The notes: generated by a model not told the origin, from the letters alone. Counted from the first letter of the stretch, positions 33,285-44,770 are shown. The stretch: 64,000 nt of DNA from Erythrobasidium yunnanense (GCA_001600175.1 BCJC01000001.1:1754065-1818064); one strand, 5' to 3'. Program-made: numbers and translations.

Positions 33285-33527
33285 AGAGGCGAGTCTACGG
33301 GACAGAGTTGAGGTCGCCTACGCGTCGTGAGGCGCGCACCTCAGGACGCTAAATATTCCCGAGGTGAGTATGCTAGGTCAGAGGCGTATCTGCAGGATGT
33401 TTCGGATTGTTGACTTCTGAAGGGTCGGGTAGATGATTATTCCTCAATATCCCGCTTTTGCCAAGCGTCTAAATTATCAAACGATACGTTAGCGCTAGAC
33501 CTTGTATGGTTTAGCTCATGAGGAAAC

Positions 33528-35504
33528 CTACTCTGCAATAGTCAGGTAAAACGAGACCCTGTAGAAGAATGCTACTTTAGACAGAGTTATATAGCGCATT
33601 TTCCACTCACGGCTTGAACTTAATCTCCTTGCCCGTCATGGATGCAAACGCATATCTGACTTTGCCGACCCATCCGACGAGGTCTAGATGATTGACATTC
33701 TCCAGTGTGGCTTGGTAGTCACCCCACTGACTGGATTGTACTGATACGAGACCGTCATTCTCGCCTTCTTTCTCGAATATGATAGACCAAGGAAGGCGAA
33801 AGACGCTGGAATCCCCAAGCTCATCAGCGGTGATCAAGCAGAAATAGATGAGGCTAGACGCACTCGATGAAAGACGGCCTGAACTGCGCACCGTAGCTAT
33901 AGTACTGCACTTCAGGATCATTAGGCGTCTCTTCATTGAATCTAGCCATCTTCGTAGTCGTGAGCGCATCAAATGCATGTCCGCCTCCGGGCATTTGTAG
34001 TGTGTTCATAAGCGACATGAGGGCTGGCAAGTTCTTGCGGCCGACTATATCGTCGAGGAGGTAGTTTGCAAAGGGAGAACCGTGATGCGGTGTTGCGATT
34101 GTAGTACATGTCCGGACGCGGAATTGGGAGTTTTGGAGATGGGTTATGAGGTAGCGTGCGTCGAGACCGCCCTGTGAAGAGAAAGGGTAAGCTTGAGCCA
34201 GCATAAAGGATACCTTAGGTGTGCTCACCATAGAATGTCCGATAATATTGATTTCTCGCCCAGGAAATGCTTCAATGATCTGCTCGCAGATAGCTTTGGC
34301 GCGAGTTTCGATGTCTTTAGATGTCTGACATCAGAGTGGCATGCGGATATACGAGTATAGCAGACTCACTGCCAGTCGGCGGCGAAGCAGTCATCAAAAC
34401 CTCTGCGCCAATCTGTTCGAGCGCCTCTCTTACACCTCTCCAATACTGGATCTGCAGCGCCGGCAGCGCCGATGGCCCCAACACACTGAACCCAAACAAG
34501 CCATGCAAGAAGACGACAGGGAATTTGGGTTTTTCGTATTTATCTTTGATGCGCGCCCAGTCTGGTTCGGCGCTGTCTGTCTTGTCGGCGTCGTCCATGT
34601 ATTTCTGGGACTCGCCTTCGCCGGCGTTGATCCCTAGACTGCCTTTCAAAGACTCTGGCATCCATCCTGTCGCACTAGGTAGAGTTGGAGCTTTGAATTC
34701 AGGTAGACTTGGAGCCCTGAATTCCGGTAAAGCGGGCATCTTCCAGTCTGGTAGAGTTGGAGTCTCCCATTTCGGTAGAGAAGGTACTTCGAAAGTAGGT
34801 AGAGATGGTACTTGGAAGCTTAGACGGCTTGAAGAAGGACTATCCTGCGATGTCCGCCTGACTTGCTCTTCTATCCGCTTCTGCACAGGCTCTCTTCCAG
34901 CTATCAGACTGAGCACACTAGCTCCGAAGTAGTCTGGCTTTGCAGGCTCGTCCTGTTCCACTCCTGGCTGGCTGTGGCCTGGCCGTATCGGTACTGTCGT
35001 GTATATTGGGCTGGAGGGAAGCGAAGAAGGAGAGATGGGGTTTGTTTCGCGCTGTTCTTGCACAGTCTGGCGCAACCATGCGAATGGATCTTGGTCCAGC
35101 GATCCAGTCGACAAAGATCTGTGACGTCTAAGCGGCTGCGAAGACCTCAACGGCGCGACCTGCGCACTGTCGGGCATTGATACATCGCTCGCAGATGCAG
35201 AGAAGTCTCCTGATGCTGCTGTAGGTAGGGTAGCTCTCGCTAGCCGGTCCATGGCAAATACGCTTGTAAGCATTGCTTGATTGAGCTGCTCTTCAACGCT
35301 ACTTTCGCGTTTCGAGCGAGTCTTGTGAAGATGCGCTTGTTCTGGCATGGCCGGAGGTGATTGGACATCGCTGGCCATGTCTGAAGCGGACGGCATTGAA
35401 ACTCCGTTTTGCTCGTGATTCATGGCCGTTGTCGCCAATCTTCGACGCGATGTAGATGTAGATATATGTCTGCTGACTGCAGAAAGGTAGCGAGCGTGGT
35501 GCAT
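33528..35504 (-). CDS. Triacylglycerol lipase-like alpha/beta hydrolase with internal 8-residue repeats
   Basis: The N-terminus MHHARYLSAVSRHIST is rich in Arg/Ser and poor in acids, fitting a mitochondrial presequence. Residues about 30-230 are disordered. A six-copy repeat with consensus xPxLPx(F/W)x follows (positions about 34668-34815). The lipase domain has the oxyanion segment FPVVFLHGLFGF and the nucleophile elbow GHSMGGLDARYL, with an intron splitting Met from Gly-Gly. Later come TIATPHHGSPFANYLLDD and a likely catalytic Asp in GENDGLVSV and His in VNHLDLVGW. The last exon adds VSFYLTIAE. About 560 residues. The domain resembles yeast mitochondrial lipase Tgl2; mitochondrial location is inferred from the N-terminus. 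Confidence 0.83.
34668..34815 (-). repeat. Six tandem 24-base units inside the lipase gene
   Basis: Six imperfect copies of a 24-base unit encode VPSLPTFE, VPSLPKWE, TPTLPDWK, MPALPEFR, APSLPEFK and APTLPSAT. The Pro and Leu-Pro positions are fixed and the aromatic is Phe or Trp. Confidence 0.85.
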
Positions 35505-35686
35505 TCGCGTCAAAACATCAAAGAACGGTCAAATCGTCAGAAGCATGACCACGCTTTGCTTTCGAACAACTGACTTTGCTGCACACAGTGACAAGGTAGC
35601 AATACTGACCTACTGAAAGGGTATTCTAAGCTGACTTACAGCTGATAATCCTGCGTCTGGTCCCGCGTCATACATCACTTTACAGA

Positions 35687-36156
35687 ATGAACTCCCCTCC
35701 CAGCTATCGTTCCATACATCCTACACAATCTTCTGTCATGACTCCTAGTCCAGAGCTCCAAAGATTGATGGATAAGCAGAGAGAGTTGAGCGCGCGTCTC
35801 GCGTTCCTCACGGCTAAGAGTGAAGCCAACAATGAACGTATCGAGTGTAAGCCTGGCAATATCATACTTTATACTCCACCAAAGCTGATAGAACATGTCA
35901 ACCAAGCTAAATACCATCTATCTAGGAGCCTGGAGAGCCTTTCGTCTGCTCAAAATGCGGACACGTCGAGGGTGAACCCGTAGATGAAGAAGGTGAAGCC
36001 AGTAGATATCTGCGTTGCGTAAGTGGGAAGCTGAGTGAGGCCTCTCTGTACAGACGCAGTTCACAAGCCCGAAGGCACCCCCGTCAGCAAGCTATGATGC
36101 AGAACCAATCTGGAGGAGATCGCTACGCAGAAGCTCCGCAGTGTTACAAGACGTAG
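35687..36156 (+). CDS. Small two-exon protein with CXXC cysteine pair, junction unresolved
   Basis: The first coding block, from ATG at 35687, gives MNSPPSYRSIHPTQSS and a helix (LQRLMDKQRELSARLAFLTAKS). It ends near a good GTAAGC donor at about 35848. A second block at 35926-36156, right after a TCTAG acceptor, is open for 76 codons with no ATG at its start. It reads EPGEPFVCSKCGHVEGEP then LRCVSGK, and ends at TAG 36154-36156. The CSKCGHVE segment looks like half of a zinc site. The obvious donor leaves one base over and would create a stop, so another donor or a small extra exon is needed. No family recognised. Confidence 0.35.
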
Positions 36157-36607
36157 AGCTTGTCGTTCCCAATCTCGTTTCAGTATCCTTCGTTCCTAAG
36201 TTTTCAGTGCAAGAGGTACGCTGTTCTCCTCGTTGTAATCGATCGCCGTTCTAGCAAGCTGCAACTCGTCCCGTCGTCCATTCTTCTGCATGCTACATAT
36301 TGCGTATGTTTACTAGCTGACTGCCCGAGACAGAGGCGTGTGTCGAAAGTAGGGGCATTTGAGAGAAGAACAAGCCATGAAGCTTGGAAGTGCATCAACT
36401 AGAGTTAGACGTGTCAGATAAGCGAATAAGACAGCTTCATGCAAGAACATCTCATCAATCGTCAATAAAAGGCAGCCCTTCGACTTCGCGAACGCCGTCA
36501 TCTGTTTGTCGTCACATCCACCTTTCTACACAAGCTCGCCTAGACGGCCTTCGCATCGCTTCAGCAAGGACTCGCTACATCTACAGTAAACAAATAGCGT
36601 TCCCTTA
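36157..36607. promoter_or_regulatory. Stretch upstream of the MGL-like gene
   Basis: About 450 bases. Contains only short unrelated open frames; taken as the promoter of the hydrolase gene at 36608. Confidence 0.4.
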
Positions 36608-38118
36608 ATGCCTCTGCCCACCAAGTTCATCCCAGCCGAGGTCGACAAATGGTACTATAGCATCCCACACCCTCATACCAAAGACTCGTCCTTCTACACG
36701 ACCTTCATCGAACCTCTCAACCCTCCTACTGACAGAAGTCACGGCCGCTATCTCCTCCCCTTCTCACCGCGTGAAAACCTGATTCGCGATAATACCAAAT
36801 ACACGGTCTGGGATGACAGGGTATTCCTGAATGATGAGAAGTCGGAGTGGATATTCTATCAGGTGCGCATATACCTTACTGTATCTCTAGTGGAAGCGAT
36901 ATTGAGTTCTGTTTGAACCAGGTCTGGGAGGACAAGGCAGCTGCGAAGAGGAAGAATCGTAGAGCGGATATCATATACTGTCATGGAATCAATGACTACG
37001 GTGGAAAGTTTGCGGATCATGCGCCGTATTTCCTTGAAGCCGGCTATAGGATAGGTAGGTCCAGCTTCAGTACAAAGCATTCGGGCAACGCTGATCAGCT
37101 CTCCTCAGTATGTCCCGATCTACCATCTCACGGGAGGTCGACAGGCCTGCACTCCTATGTCACCAGTGTAAGCTCTCCCCACTGCCTGCCGCTGCTCCAG
37201 CTGATTTGCGCGATAAACAGATGGAAAGCCTAGCGAAAGCTGTAGATGCAGTCATATGCGACGTCGCACTTTGCGATCGTAACAAAGGCGCGACAGATGA
37301 GGAGCTGGATTCGAGGAAACGCTTTATCGCCGGATCATCGATGGGCGGCTTTACTGCCCTATTCTATACTGTGTGAGCGTATCACCTCGTTGGAGTATAC
37401 GCATAGAGACTGAGACTATGTTACATAGACAATATCCGCCGGAGCCCATCAGCGAAGCAGCTGAGTCTGCGGGGATACGCTCATCAAAAGACGGTCGCTA
37501 TCGACCACGGGTAGACGGTGCTCTGCTTCTATGTCCGATGCTTGAGATCTCTCCGGTACGCTCCTCCTACTCGAAGCTTTTCCTAATGCTAACCCGGATA
37601 ACATACAGGAATCTCGGCCATCGTTATTAGTGGAATACATAGCTCGAGCCCTATCGAAGATAGCTGGCCGCTGGCCTTTGGCAGAAGCTAACAAGGGCAA
37701 GAATTCTGAAGATCCCACAGCTGAGCAAGAATGTAAGCTTTAAATCAACCTCTCTTACTCGAACTAAAGAGACTGACTGGCATTGTCCGCTTTGTCAGTC
37801 GAGAGGGATCCTCAAGGCTATTGCGGCAAGCTCCGCATATCGACTGGTCTCTCCATCCTTCAGGGTATCATAAACATGAACTCCCGGATCGCCGAAGTGA
37901 ATCTCCCGTTCAAAGTCTTCCACGGCACAAGCGACAGAGTGACGAATCCTAAGGGTTCTCAGAGGTTATTCGATGGATGCTCGAGTAAGGATAAGGAGAT
38001 TCAGCTTTATGAAGGCTGCGAACATGTTCTATTAAGGAAAGGACATGATGCAAAAGATGATGAGAAGAGACAGAGGGTGCTGAAGGATATGCTAGATTGG
38101 TTGGAGAAGAGATCGTAG
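36608..38118 (+). CDS. Monoacylglycerol lipase-like serine hydrolase (S33 fold)
   Basis: An alpha/beta hydrolase of the monoglyceride-lipase/serine-aminopeptidase S33 group, which splits monoacylglycerols into glycerol and fatty acid. Visible motifs are IIYCHGINDYGGKFADHA (oxyanion-side HG), VCPDLPSHGRSTGLHSYV, the nucleophile elbow AGSSMGGFTALFY with Ser between Ser and Met, the acid FHGTSDRVTNP, and the catalytic His in LYEGCEHVLL. Introns lie near 36862-36921, 37055-37109, 37165-37221, 37374-37430, 37555-37609 and 37733-37797. The N-terminal ~80 residues, with KWYYSIPHPHTKDSSF, precede the domain and are longer than in yeast Yju3. About 390 residues, no signal peptide. The catalytic triad is complete. 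Confidence 0.85.
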
Positions 38119-38205
38119 AAAGATAGTAATCTGGACGCGTAACGAAAGCCAAAGCGTGACTCTTTGCCTCCTACCGTTACATGGACAAATCCTCCGGCTT
38201 CCACG

Positions 38206-38516
38206 ATGCCAGAAGATCAGGCCACGGTTGATGGCAGCTATGCAGCTCTCAATAGCAGAGAGCCAAGCCTGGACCTCTCGCAGACTTCCATCGCTCGTGA
38301 TGATCTCAGCCGCTTTCAAGAGCAGCAGCAGAAGCCCAAGCTGGGGCAGCGCCTGAAGTGTACGTCGAGATGTACATCTCTCAGGAAGGTCGTGAATTGA
38401 TAGCATGCTTCTTGTACGATACAGCAGCCTTTGCGACTCATAATCCAGATGGAACACCGCGCCAGAATACATACGAAGCGTCTATCAAATCAGATGGCAA
38501 CTGTTGCGTACAGTAG
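38206..38516 (+). CDS. Possible small two-exon protein ending CCVQ
   Basis: A reading that fits in phase: exon 38206-38226 (MPEDQAT), intron 38227-38309 with a weak GTTGAT donor and CTCAG acceptor, then exon 38310-38516. The second exon includes EVYVEMYISQEGRELIACFL and ends SDGNCCVQ. The last four residues have CaaX spacing. An alternative is the unspliced frame 38164-38400. A third open block in a different frame (38532-38736, with SRYREKEHVVSMYEY) may be a further exon. No family recognised; the locus could also be a decayed gene. Confidence 0.25.
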
Positions 38517-38900
38517 CATGCCTTGCTAGTCCTGGCACCACTGTGGCCAAGCTCGCATTATCTCGATCTCTCGAGAGACCGCCAGTATCCCTAAGCAAGA
38601 CATGACAATTTCTCGTTATAGAGAGAAGGAGCATGTCGTCAGCATGTACGAATATCAGACCAGTAGTCATGTAGCCACAACCGAGGCCGAACTGCTGGAA
38701 GAAGCGTTGAAAACGAATCATCAGAACACCTCGTAATAGGCATTTGTAGCTCTAAGGACTTCGCAATTAGCATATTTGTAGTTATCTTATTTGCATGCAT
38801 CCCTTCTATTGCAGAAACTCCGAAAAGACACTGCAAAGCCAGGAACAGCCTTAGCGTTGTCTTCTAGCTCTCTCTTTCTTGCACCTCTCTACTCGCTTCT

Positions 38901-40308
38901 TTAATGCAGTCCAGCATCCTGCATAGCCTTGAGCATAGTCTGCCCAATCTTCGCAGGGCTATCACAAACGATAGCACCCGCCTTCTCGAGTGCCGCTACC
39001 TTATCTTCTGCTTTACCCTTTCCTCCACTGATGATTGCGCCTGCGTGGCCCATTCGTCGACCAGGAGGAGCTGTGCGCCCTGCAATGAATGATACAACGG
39101 GTTTAGGGACACTGCGCGTCTTGTTGTACTGCTCGAGGAACGCAGCGGCTTCTTCTTCCATCGTTCCTCCGATCTCTCCGATCAGCACAATGCCTGTGAT
39201 TTGTAAGTCAGTGATTAGCTTGGGTGTGCGAGAAAGGAGAGAGGGAAGTGCGCCCACCCTTGGTGTCATCGTCGTTCATGAATGATTTGACGACATCGAT
39301 ATGTTGGGAACCGGGGAAAGGATCACCTCCGATACCTACACAGAGAGTTTGTCCCAGTCCGACTCTCGTAGTCTGGTCCACCGCCTCGTACGTAAGAGTT
39401 CCACTTCTGCTAACCACACCAATTTTGCCGGGTGTGAAGATACGCGCAGGCATGATACCGATCTTGCATCCTCCTCCATGCTCAGGCTTCATTATTCCCG
39501 GACAGTTGGGGCCAATCATGCGACTCTTCGTCTGGGATTTCAAGGCTTGTGCGACTCGGATCTCGTCTTGTTGTGGAATACCCTCGGTGATGGCTACGAT
39601 CAAAGGGATCTCGGCTTCAATAGCTTCGATGATCGCATCGGCTGCGAAAGGTGGTGGGACATAGATCACTGTAGCGTCTGGCTTCTCGTGCTTGACGGTC
39701 TGTGGGGAGAACTGTCAGCTCACAGCTCAAGTGATCTAAGTGAATGTGTAGGACTACCTCTGCTACTGTAGCGTATACAGGGACGCCGAGATGCGTCTGT
39801 CCGGCTTTTTTAGGCGAAACACCTCCGACCATCAGCGTTCCATAGTCGATAGCTTCTTTGCAGTGGAAGGTTGCCTGGGCGTCTCTACATCAGACCAATA
39901 CTCGTACATTCTATGAATGTGCTCTAGCTTACAGTCTTGCCAGTGAAGCCCTGTATTGACAATCCGCAACAATCAGCCTGGCTGAACCTGGGCCGGACGG
40001 AGCATGAATACGCATCGCACCTGCGCTATGACTCTTGTTTTCGCATTGATCTGGATGTTGGGGATGGTGCTGTTGTAGCCGGTTCCATAGTCAAAGGACA
40101 AACGGGCAGCCGAGCTTGACGAGAAGGACGCTGAAGCAGCTGCTGCTGTCCTTGATTGAGAAAGGCCAGCTGTTGAACGTCGAACAAGAGCGCGCGAAAG
40201 CATAGCTGGGACAAGTCGTCGGAAGCGAAGTTGTTGGAAAGACGAGCGGAGAGAGCAAGGCCGCCCTGAGAAGTCGACGAGCAAGGACCGGGTACTAAAG
40301 ACAGCCAT
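38901..40308 (-). CDS. LSC1: Succinyl-CoA ligase alpha subunit, mitochondrial
   Basis: The alpha subunit of the TCA-cycle enzyme that converts succinyl-CoA to succinate with formation of ATP or GTP. The N-terminus [20 protein letters not shown], and a second Met about 35 residues on, head an Arg/Ser-rich mitochondrial presequence. The CoA-binding and ligase regions read [47 protein letters not shown] and [14 protein letters not shown]. The phosphorylated active-site His is in [13 protein letters not shown]. The end is AMQDAGLH. About 340 residues with introns near 39194-39260, 39699-39760 and 39890-40030. All key residues are present. Confidence 0.94.
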
Positions 40309-41712
40309 AATATGGGAAGAAACGCGAGTACTCCTCTACTACTTACTCACTCCGCTTACATACTGCCTAAGGGCTACTGCAAACGCGACATCTCGTTACT
40401 TGCAGGTTCAGCTTTGGCCCCTATTACCGGCTACTTCTGCGCATTGATACTGAAGATAACCATGATCAGCTTCTTCGTACGCTATCGAATTCAATCCTAT
40501 CAAAGGGAAAGCTGTAGATCTTCTGCAAGGTCGTAAACGCGGATCGAGTCCGTCAATACAGTACTACGAGGCTGATGGTAGGGTAGGGTTTGTAATGTCA
40601 GCGGAAACAACGCATCTCTCATAAAGAGAGAATTGAGGAGGTGAGCTGAAGCCTTGCGACCCCTGCTTGCGATCAGTATGGACGCTGGGAGACAGCTATC
40701 AGCACGCCAGCATGCTTCAGAGTCTTCCTTTTGCAAAACGTCGATGGTACCATCATCAAGTGTCTCTCATCGCATGGTCTTCCGACAATACTTGCACTCT
40801 TTCCAGGTTTCCCTATGTCCATTACCGTCTGGATCGGTGTACCCTTTTTCCACAGCTACATGGCCAACGGTTTCAGGCCTCGTCCGGCGTATGTCTGCCT
40901 CGATGCGCGCGATTGTAATATCGGACAGGGTCTCCTGACTTGAGTTCCTGAGTATGGAAAAGGCTGCGGCTGCAAGGTGGTTCTCACAAATCACCGGTCG
41001 GATGCTGAATCTGGATCTGGATCTGGAATCTCGTCGCAGACCTCGGCGAGAGAATAAAGAGAGCATTGAATACTGTTGCTGTTGCTGCTGCTGCTGGTCT
41101 GGTGGGGCGCTTGAGCGCTGGCTGAACCTGCGAGTGTGCGTCTTGCGCTATGTATCTCGGTCCGCACAAGGCAGAGTGTGACCGCGAGAGAGAGAGAGAG
41201 AGAGAGAGAGAACGACGTGAGATAGCACAGTCGTGTAAGCTTAAGGAGTGGGGAGTAGAATGGGCTAGAAAGGGCCTTTCTTTGCTTGCCAGCATGTGTT
41301 CCGGAAGAGATAGATCATGGTAGACTCGCCCGATGGAGAAGAGAGTGGACGTCAATCAAGATATTTCTCCGATATCGATGTGAGCAAAAGGTGGCCAGCT
41401 GGAAGACAAGGCCAGAGGCTCACGTGGGGCCAGAGTATCAAGTGAAGTGAAAGCGGCAGAATCTGCTACATTTCTCCTTCCCTTCTGAATCCCATCCTTC
41501 CGTCATTGCCCCAGCGCCCTCATTACGTATACCTCCTACAACAACAAGAAAAGCGAGCCATTACCGATAGGACTCCAGCCAGGAGAGTGCGCGTTCTGCA
41601 TGTTGACCAATGCTTACTCGACTGCTGATGCGCTGACGCCAATGTAGCAGCTGCTCATCTCATTCCGCGGAAACGAAGCGGCGCGGGAGTTGTCGATTCG
41701 GTACACCGCTTG
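40309..41712. other. Long stretch without a confident gene
   Basis: About 1.4 kb between LSC1 (start at 40308) and the HVA22-like gene (stop at 41713). On the minus strand one frame stays open from 41066 to 40500 except for a single TGA. It includes WKECKYCRKTMR, a CXXC pair like half a zinc finger, but there is no clear start, splice or family. The region also has a GA microsatellite (41185-41211), a CTG-rich run near 41075-41097 and a short GGATCT tandem near 41010-41028. I call no gene here. Confidence 0.45.
41185..41211. repeat. (GA)n microsatellite
   Basis: An uninterrupted GA dinucleotide run of about 13 units in non-coding sequence. Confidence 0.95.
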
Positions 41713-42658
41713 TCACGCCGTCCAATGATTTGACTCCCAAGTGGATCCTTGTGTAGCCTTGTGAGTGTTCCTAAAGGGCATGGCGTCGCCAGTATCACCG
41801 CTCCCACCACTGCTGAGATCCGTGTTGCTGCTCGTCGAGCTGTAGGAGTTTGACCCGTCCAGACTCAGCTCTGGCGTGGTCTGTATGTACTGTAGAGACA
41901 GCGTCACCATTGGCTAGTACTCGGCGGCCTGAAGGAACCAAAAATGGACGTGACCTACACACCTCTTCTTGCTCTATTTCTTGCTCTCTTCCGCTCAGTG
42001 CTTCTCCATCCTGATGCCCATACGCAACACTCTCTTTCCGTCTATCTCTCCTTCTATCTCTACTACTTTGCTCATTCTCCTGCGACCCATCTTCCGGCCC
42101 TTCTATGCTCGTAAAGAACGCAACTAAGGGTTTCGCGACTTTATGCAACAACCAATTCGCGCCTTGTATTTCCTTATCCATCGCGAAGAAGAGTAGTAGT
42201 GCTTTTAGGACTAGCCAGCGAGTAGACGAGCCTGCGAACTTGACTGCCAGTGTCTGTTTCCTCGGTCTCGCTTTCCCAAGTGGAGGAGTGTAAGTGGAAG
42301 AGGAAGAAGGTGATGTGGTGCGTGATGGTAGGTGTAACTTAGAGAGGATGAACGAAGGAAGTGCTTTGAGAATGTCTGACAGGCTCGCTGCATCCAAATC
42401 GAGACGCGTGTTTTCGAGCACCCTCGTCCCTGCCAATAGCAGCCAGTAGCTCAACCATTGCTGTAGTTGCAACTTATTGTTTCTGCTTGATCTGCGCGAT
42501 AGAAGTGTCTTTATGCTCTCCCATGCTGGGACTATTGTGAATACGAGATTGCTGGATTGCGCGTGGGATGGGATGAGAGCTAGTACGAGTAGGCTTAAGA
42601 GAGGAAGCTGAAGTCTTGCTCGGAGAAAGAGCTCTATCCGCTGGCGGGGACTGCTCAT
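41713..42658 (-). CDS. TB2/DP1/HVA22 (Yop1-like) ER membrane-shaping protein
   Basis: The pattern of the TB2/DP1/HVA22 family is visible: FTIVPAWESIKTLLS (the usual YPxxxS segment), QQWLSYWLLLAGTRVLEN (WLxYW hairpin), a second hydrophobic hairpin around TRWLVLKALLLFFAMD, and GANWLLHKVAKPLVAFF. These proteins insert wedge-like hairpins that curve tubular ER. The N-terminus has an extra hydrophobic segment (LPLLSLLVLALIPS). A Ser/Thr/Lys-rich insert splits the domain at residues about 115-150. The C-terminal tail is charged, then after an intron (about 41914-41965) Ser/Gly-rich, ending WESNHWTA. About 300 residues, larger than Yop1 (180). It is divergent to CAP2 with 109 bases between starts. 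Confidence 0.72.
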
Positions 42659-42767
42659 GGTCAGTTAGAAGTTGGTGTACTTCAGGCCCTTGGATCCGGT
42701 CAATCCGAATCAGCATCAATCGTAATCCATCAAAGTTACATTTTACAACACTCAGGACAGAGCTGTG

Positions 42768-43790
42768 ATGAACGAGCTCTCCGACCTTCTTCGCCGTCTC
42801 CCACCTCAGCGCGTAGCATCCAATCTGAGCAGCATCATCGACTGTCTCGGCGGGCCTAACAGCTCTGATCTGGCTGAAGAACTACTCTCATCCACTGATG
42901 TACCACTCAAGATCATGCAAGATAGTAGCGGGAGGGACTTTTTGGCTTGCGACTTCAATAGGGACAGCTTGCCGGAGGGGGAGGACGATAACTCCCAATC
43001 TAAGGATGCATACAGGTGGGCACTGATACTGATATACATATGAATTGAGTGTACATGCATGCTGACGCATGCATTGCCCAGATCCCCATGGACGAACGCA
43101 TACACCCCTTCCCTAGATGACGGCACGAAGCCCTCTCCCCGCCTACGGCTCCTCGAGCAAGCCGCCAACGACGCCTTCAGCATCTATCGCGAGCAGTACT
43201 ACGAAGGCACAGGAATCTCGTCCGTCTACCTCTGGGACTTGGAAGAAAACAGCACGACTTCGTTCGCAGGTGTAGTGTTGCTCAAGAAAGTCACGGGAAA
43301 GAAAGATAGTGGGACGGAAGCGAATTGGGATAGTATACATGTCTTTGAAGCGAGCGAGAGGAGTAGGACGGGGACGTATAAACTGACGAGCACGGTGAGC
43401 AGTTTGCTCTGTTTCCTGCAGTCTGCACGGTGACTGATGTGAGGAGCGATCCAGATCATGCTCTACATGTCGAAAGCGTCCTCCACCTCCCTCGGCTCGT
43501 TGGAGTTAGGCGGCTCCATGACCCGTCAACTCGAATCTTCCTATCCCCTCGACTCCCCCTCCTCATCTTCTTCATCTTCATCTTCCTCATTCAACCCTTC
43601 ACACATCGCGAATCTAGGCCGCATGATCGAAGAACAAGAGATCAAAATGCGAAACTTGCTACAAGAAGTCTATTTCGCGAAAACGAGGGATGTGGTCAAT
43701 GATCTTAGGAGTTTGAGAGGCGCGGGAGAGGAGAGTAAGAGGAAGGGATTACAGGGTGAATTGGTCGGATTGCTTAGAGGAAGGGCGTAG
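42768..43790 (+). CDS. CAP2: F-actin capping protein subunit beta
   Basis: Caps the fast-growing ends of actin filaments as a heterodimer with the alpha subunit, in actin patches. Family motifs in order are [96 protein letters not shown] and GSMTRQLE. After a poly-Ser insert come [17 protein letters not shown] and [16 protein letters not shown]. Introns lie near 43016-43081 and 43396-43454. The Ser-rich insert (about ten Ser, 43557-43590) between the Gly-Gly-Ser and HIAN motifs is not usual for the family. About 295 residues. Start at 42768, not the GTG three bases earlier. Confidence 0.95.
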
Positions 43791-43896
43791 TTGTACTTCT
43801 CAGATCGGATATTTACGAAATTTCAGTTTCCACTTTGTACTGCACAATTCCATTGATAAAACAACAACATGCTTTCCCTTCGCTTCTGTTACGTTT

Positions 43897-44770
43897 TTAC
43901 GACTGCTGCGCCAGTGGATTGGCATGCACGACCACTTCCAGCGTCCTGATCTCTTCTTTTGGCCTATTCTTGTGATCCACAGGAACGCGCTCCATTGCGT
44001 CCAACGTACTATCTGCTCCATCTATCACTTTCCCAAATATGCTGTATGTGTTGTTGTCGAGATGCGGCTGTTTTGCATATGTTATGAAGAACTGGGATCT
44101 AGAAAAATGACGTGAGGCGTTAGTGAGGGAAGAGAAGGGTAGGGAGGGTGAGGGAAGACGCACTTGTTGGTATTGGGACCGGAGTTGGCCATTGCTAGCA
44201 CTCCTCGGTTGTTGAACTGTTCGCATGGGTCTCAGCATAGGCCTGCTTCTCCTCGAGCAAGAGGTCAAACGCACCCGTAACGTCGACCGGATCTCATCAT
44301 TGAAAGGTTCGCCCCATATCGATTGTCCTCCCTTGCCCGTTCCAGTCGGGTCTCCAGTCTATTCATCGTAACACCAAGTTCAAGTCAGTTCTTTCTGCAG
44401 GAATGGAAGGGAAGGAGGGAAGGTGAGATTCGCCTGTATCATGAAACCCTTGATGTTGCGATGCCATTTCGTGTCGTTGTATTTGCCAGCTGCACACAGA
44501 GCCAGGAAGTTCTGTCATAACCACACTTTCTCTCGTCAATTGGCTTGCTCCAGTCAGGCGTCAGGATGAGGATGGCACCTCTGCTGTCTTTGGTACGGCT
44601 TCGCAGTAGATCTCGAACTGGATTTAACAGGCTTGAATTGTGCTTTTCTTGAATGGATGGATCATTGATTCTTCATACCTTCAGATCTCCATGCGTCGTC
44701 TTGAATGTCACAGACTGTACATGTTGCATCAGCATGTATACTACGTTGTTTGTGCTGCATTCCATACCAT
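43897..44770 (-). CDS. Cyclophilin-type peptidyl-prolyl isomerase, PPIL3 group
   Basis: A compact cyclophilin like human PPIL3 (Cyp10), a spliceosome-associated type. Reading: [18 protein letters not shown], then [40 protein letters not shown] (with the catalytic Arg), [40 protein letters not shown] and [15 protein letters not shown]. The tail ends HANPLAQQS. About 165 residues. The first intron directly follows the ATG (ATG then GTATGG), so exon 1 codes one residue. The second exon begins at the TACAG acceptor before SVTF. The start lies 67 bases from the divergent CTF18 start. Confidence 0.9.

Noticed and set aside
40309-41712. tRNA, snoRNA or other RNA gene in the 1.4 kb gap
   Set aside because: No convincing A-box/B-box pair or cloverleaf was found here or in other intergenic stretches; a covariance-model scan would be needed to be certain.
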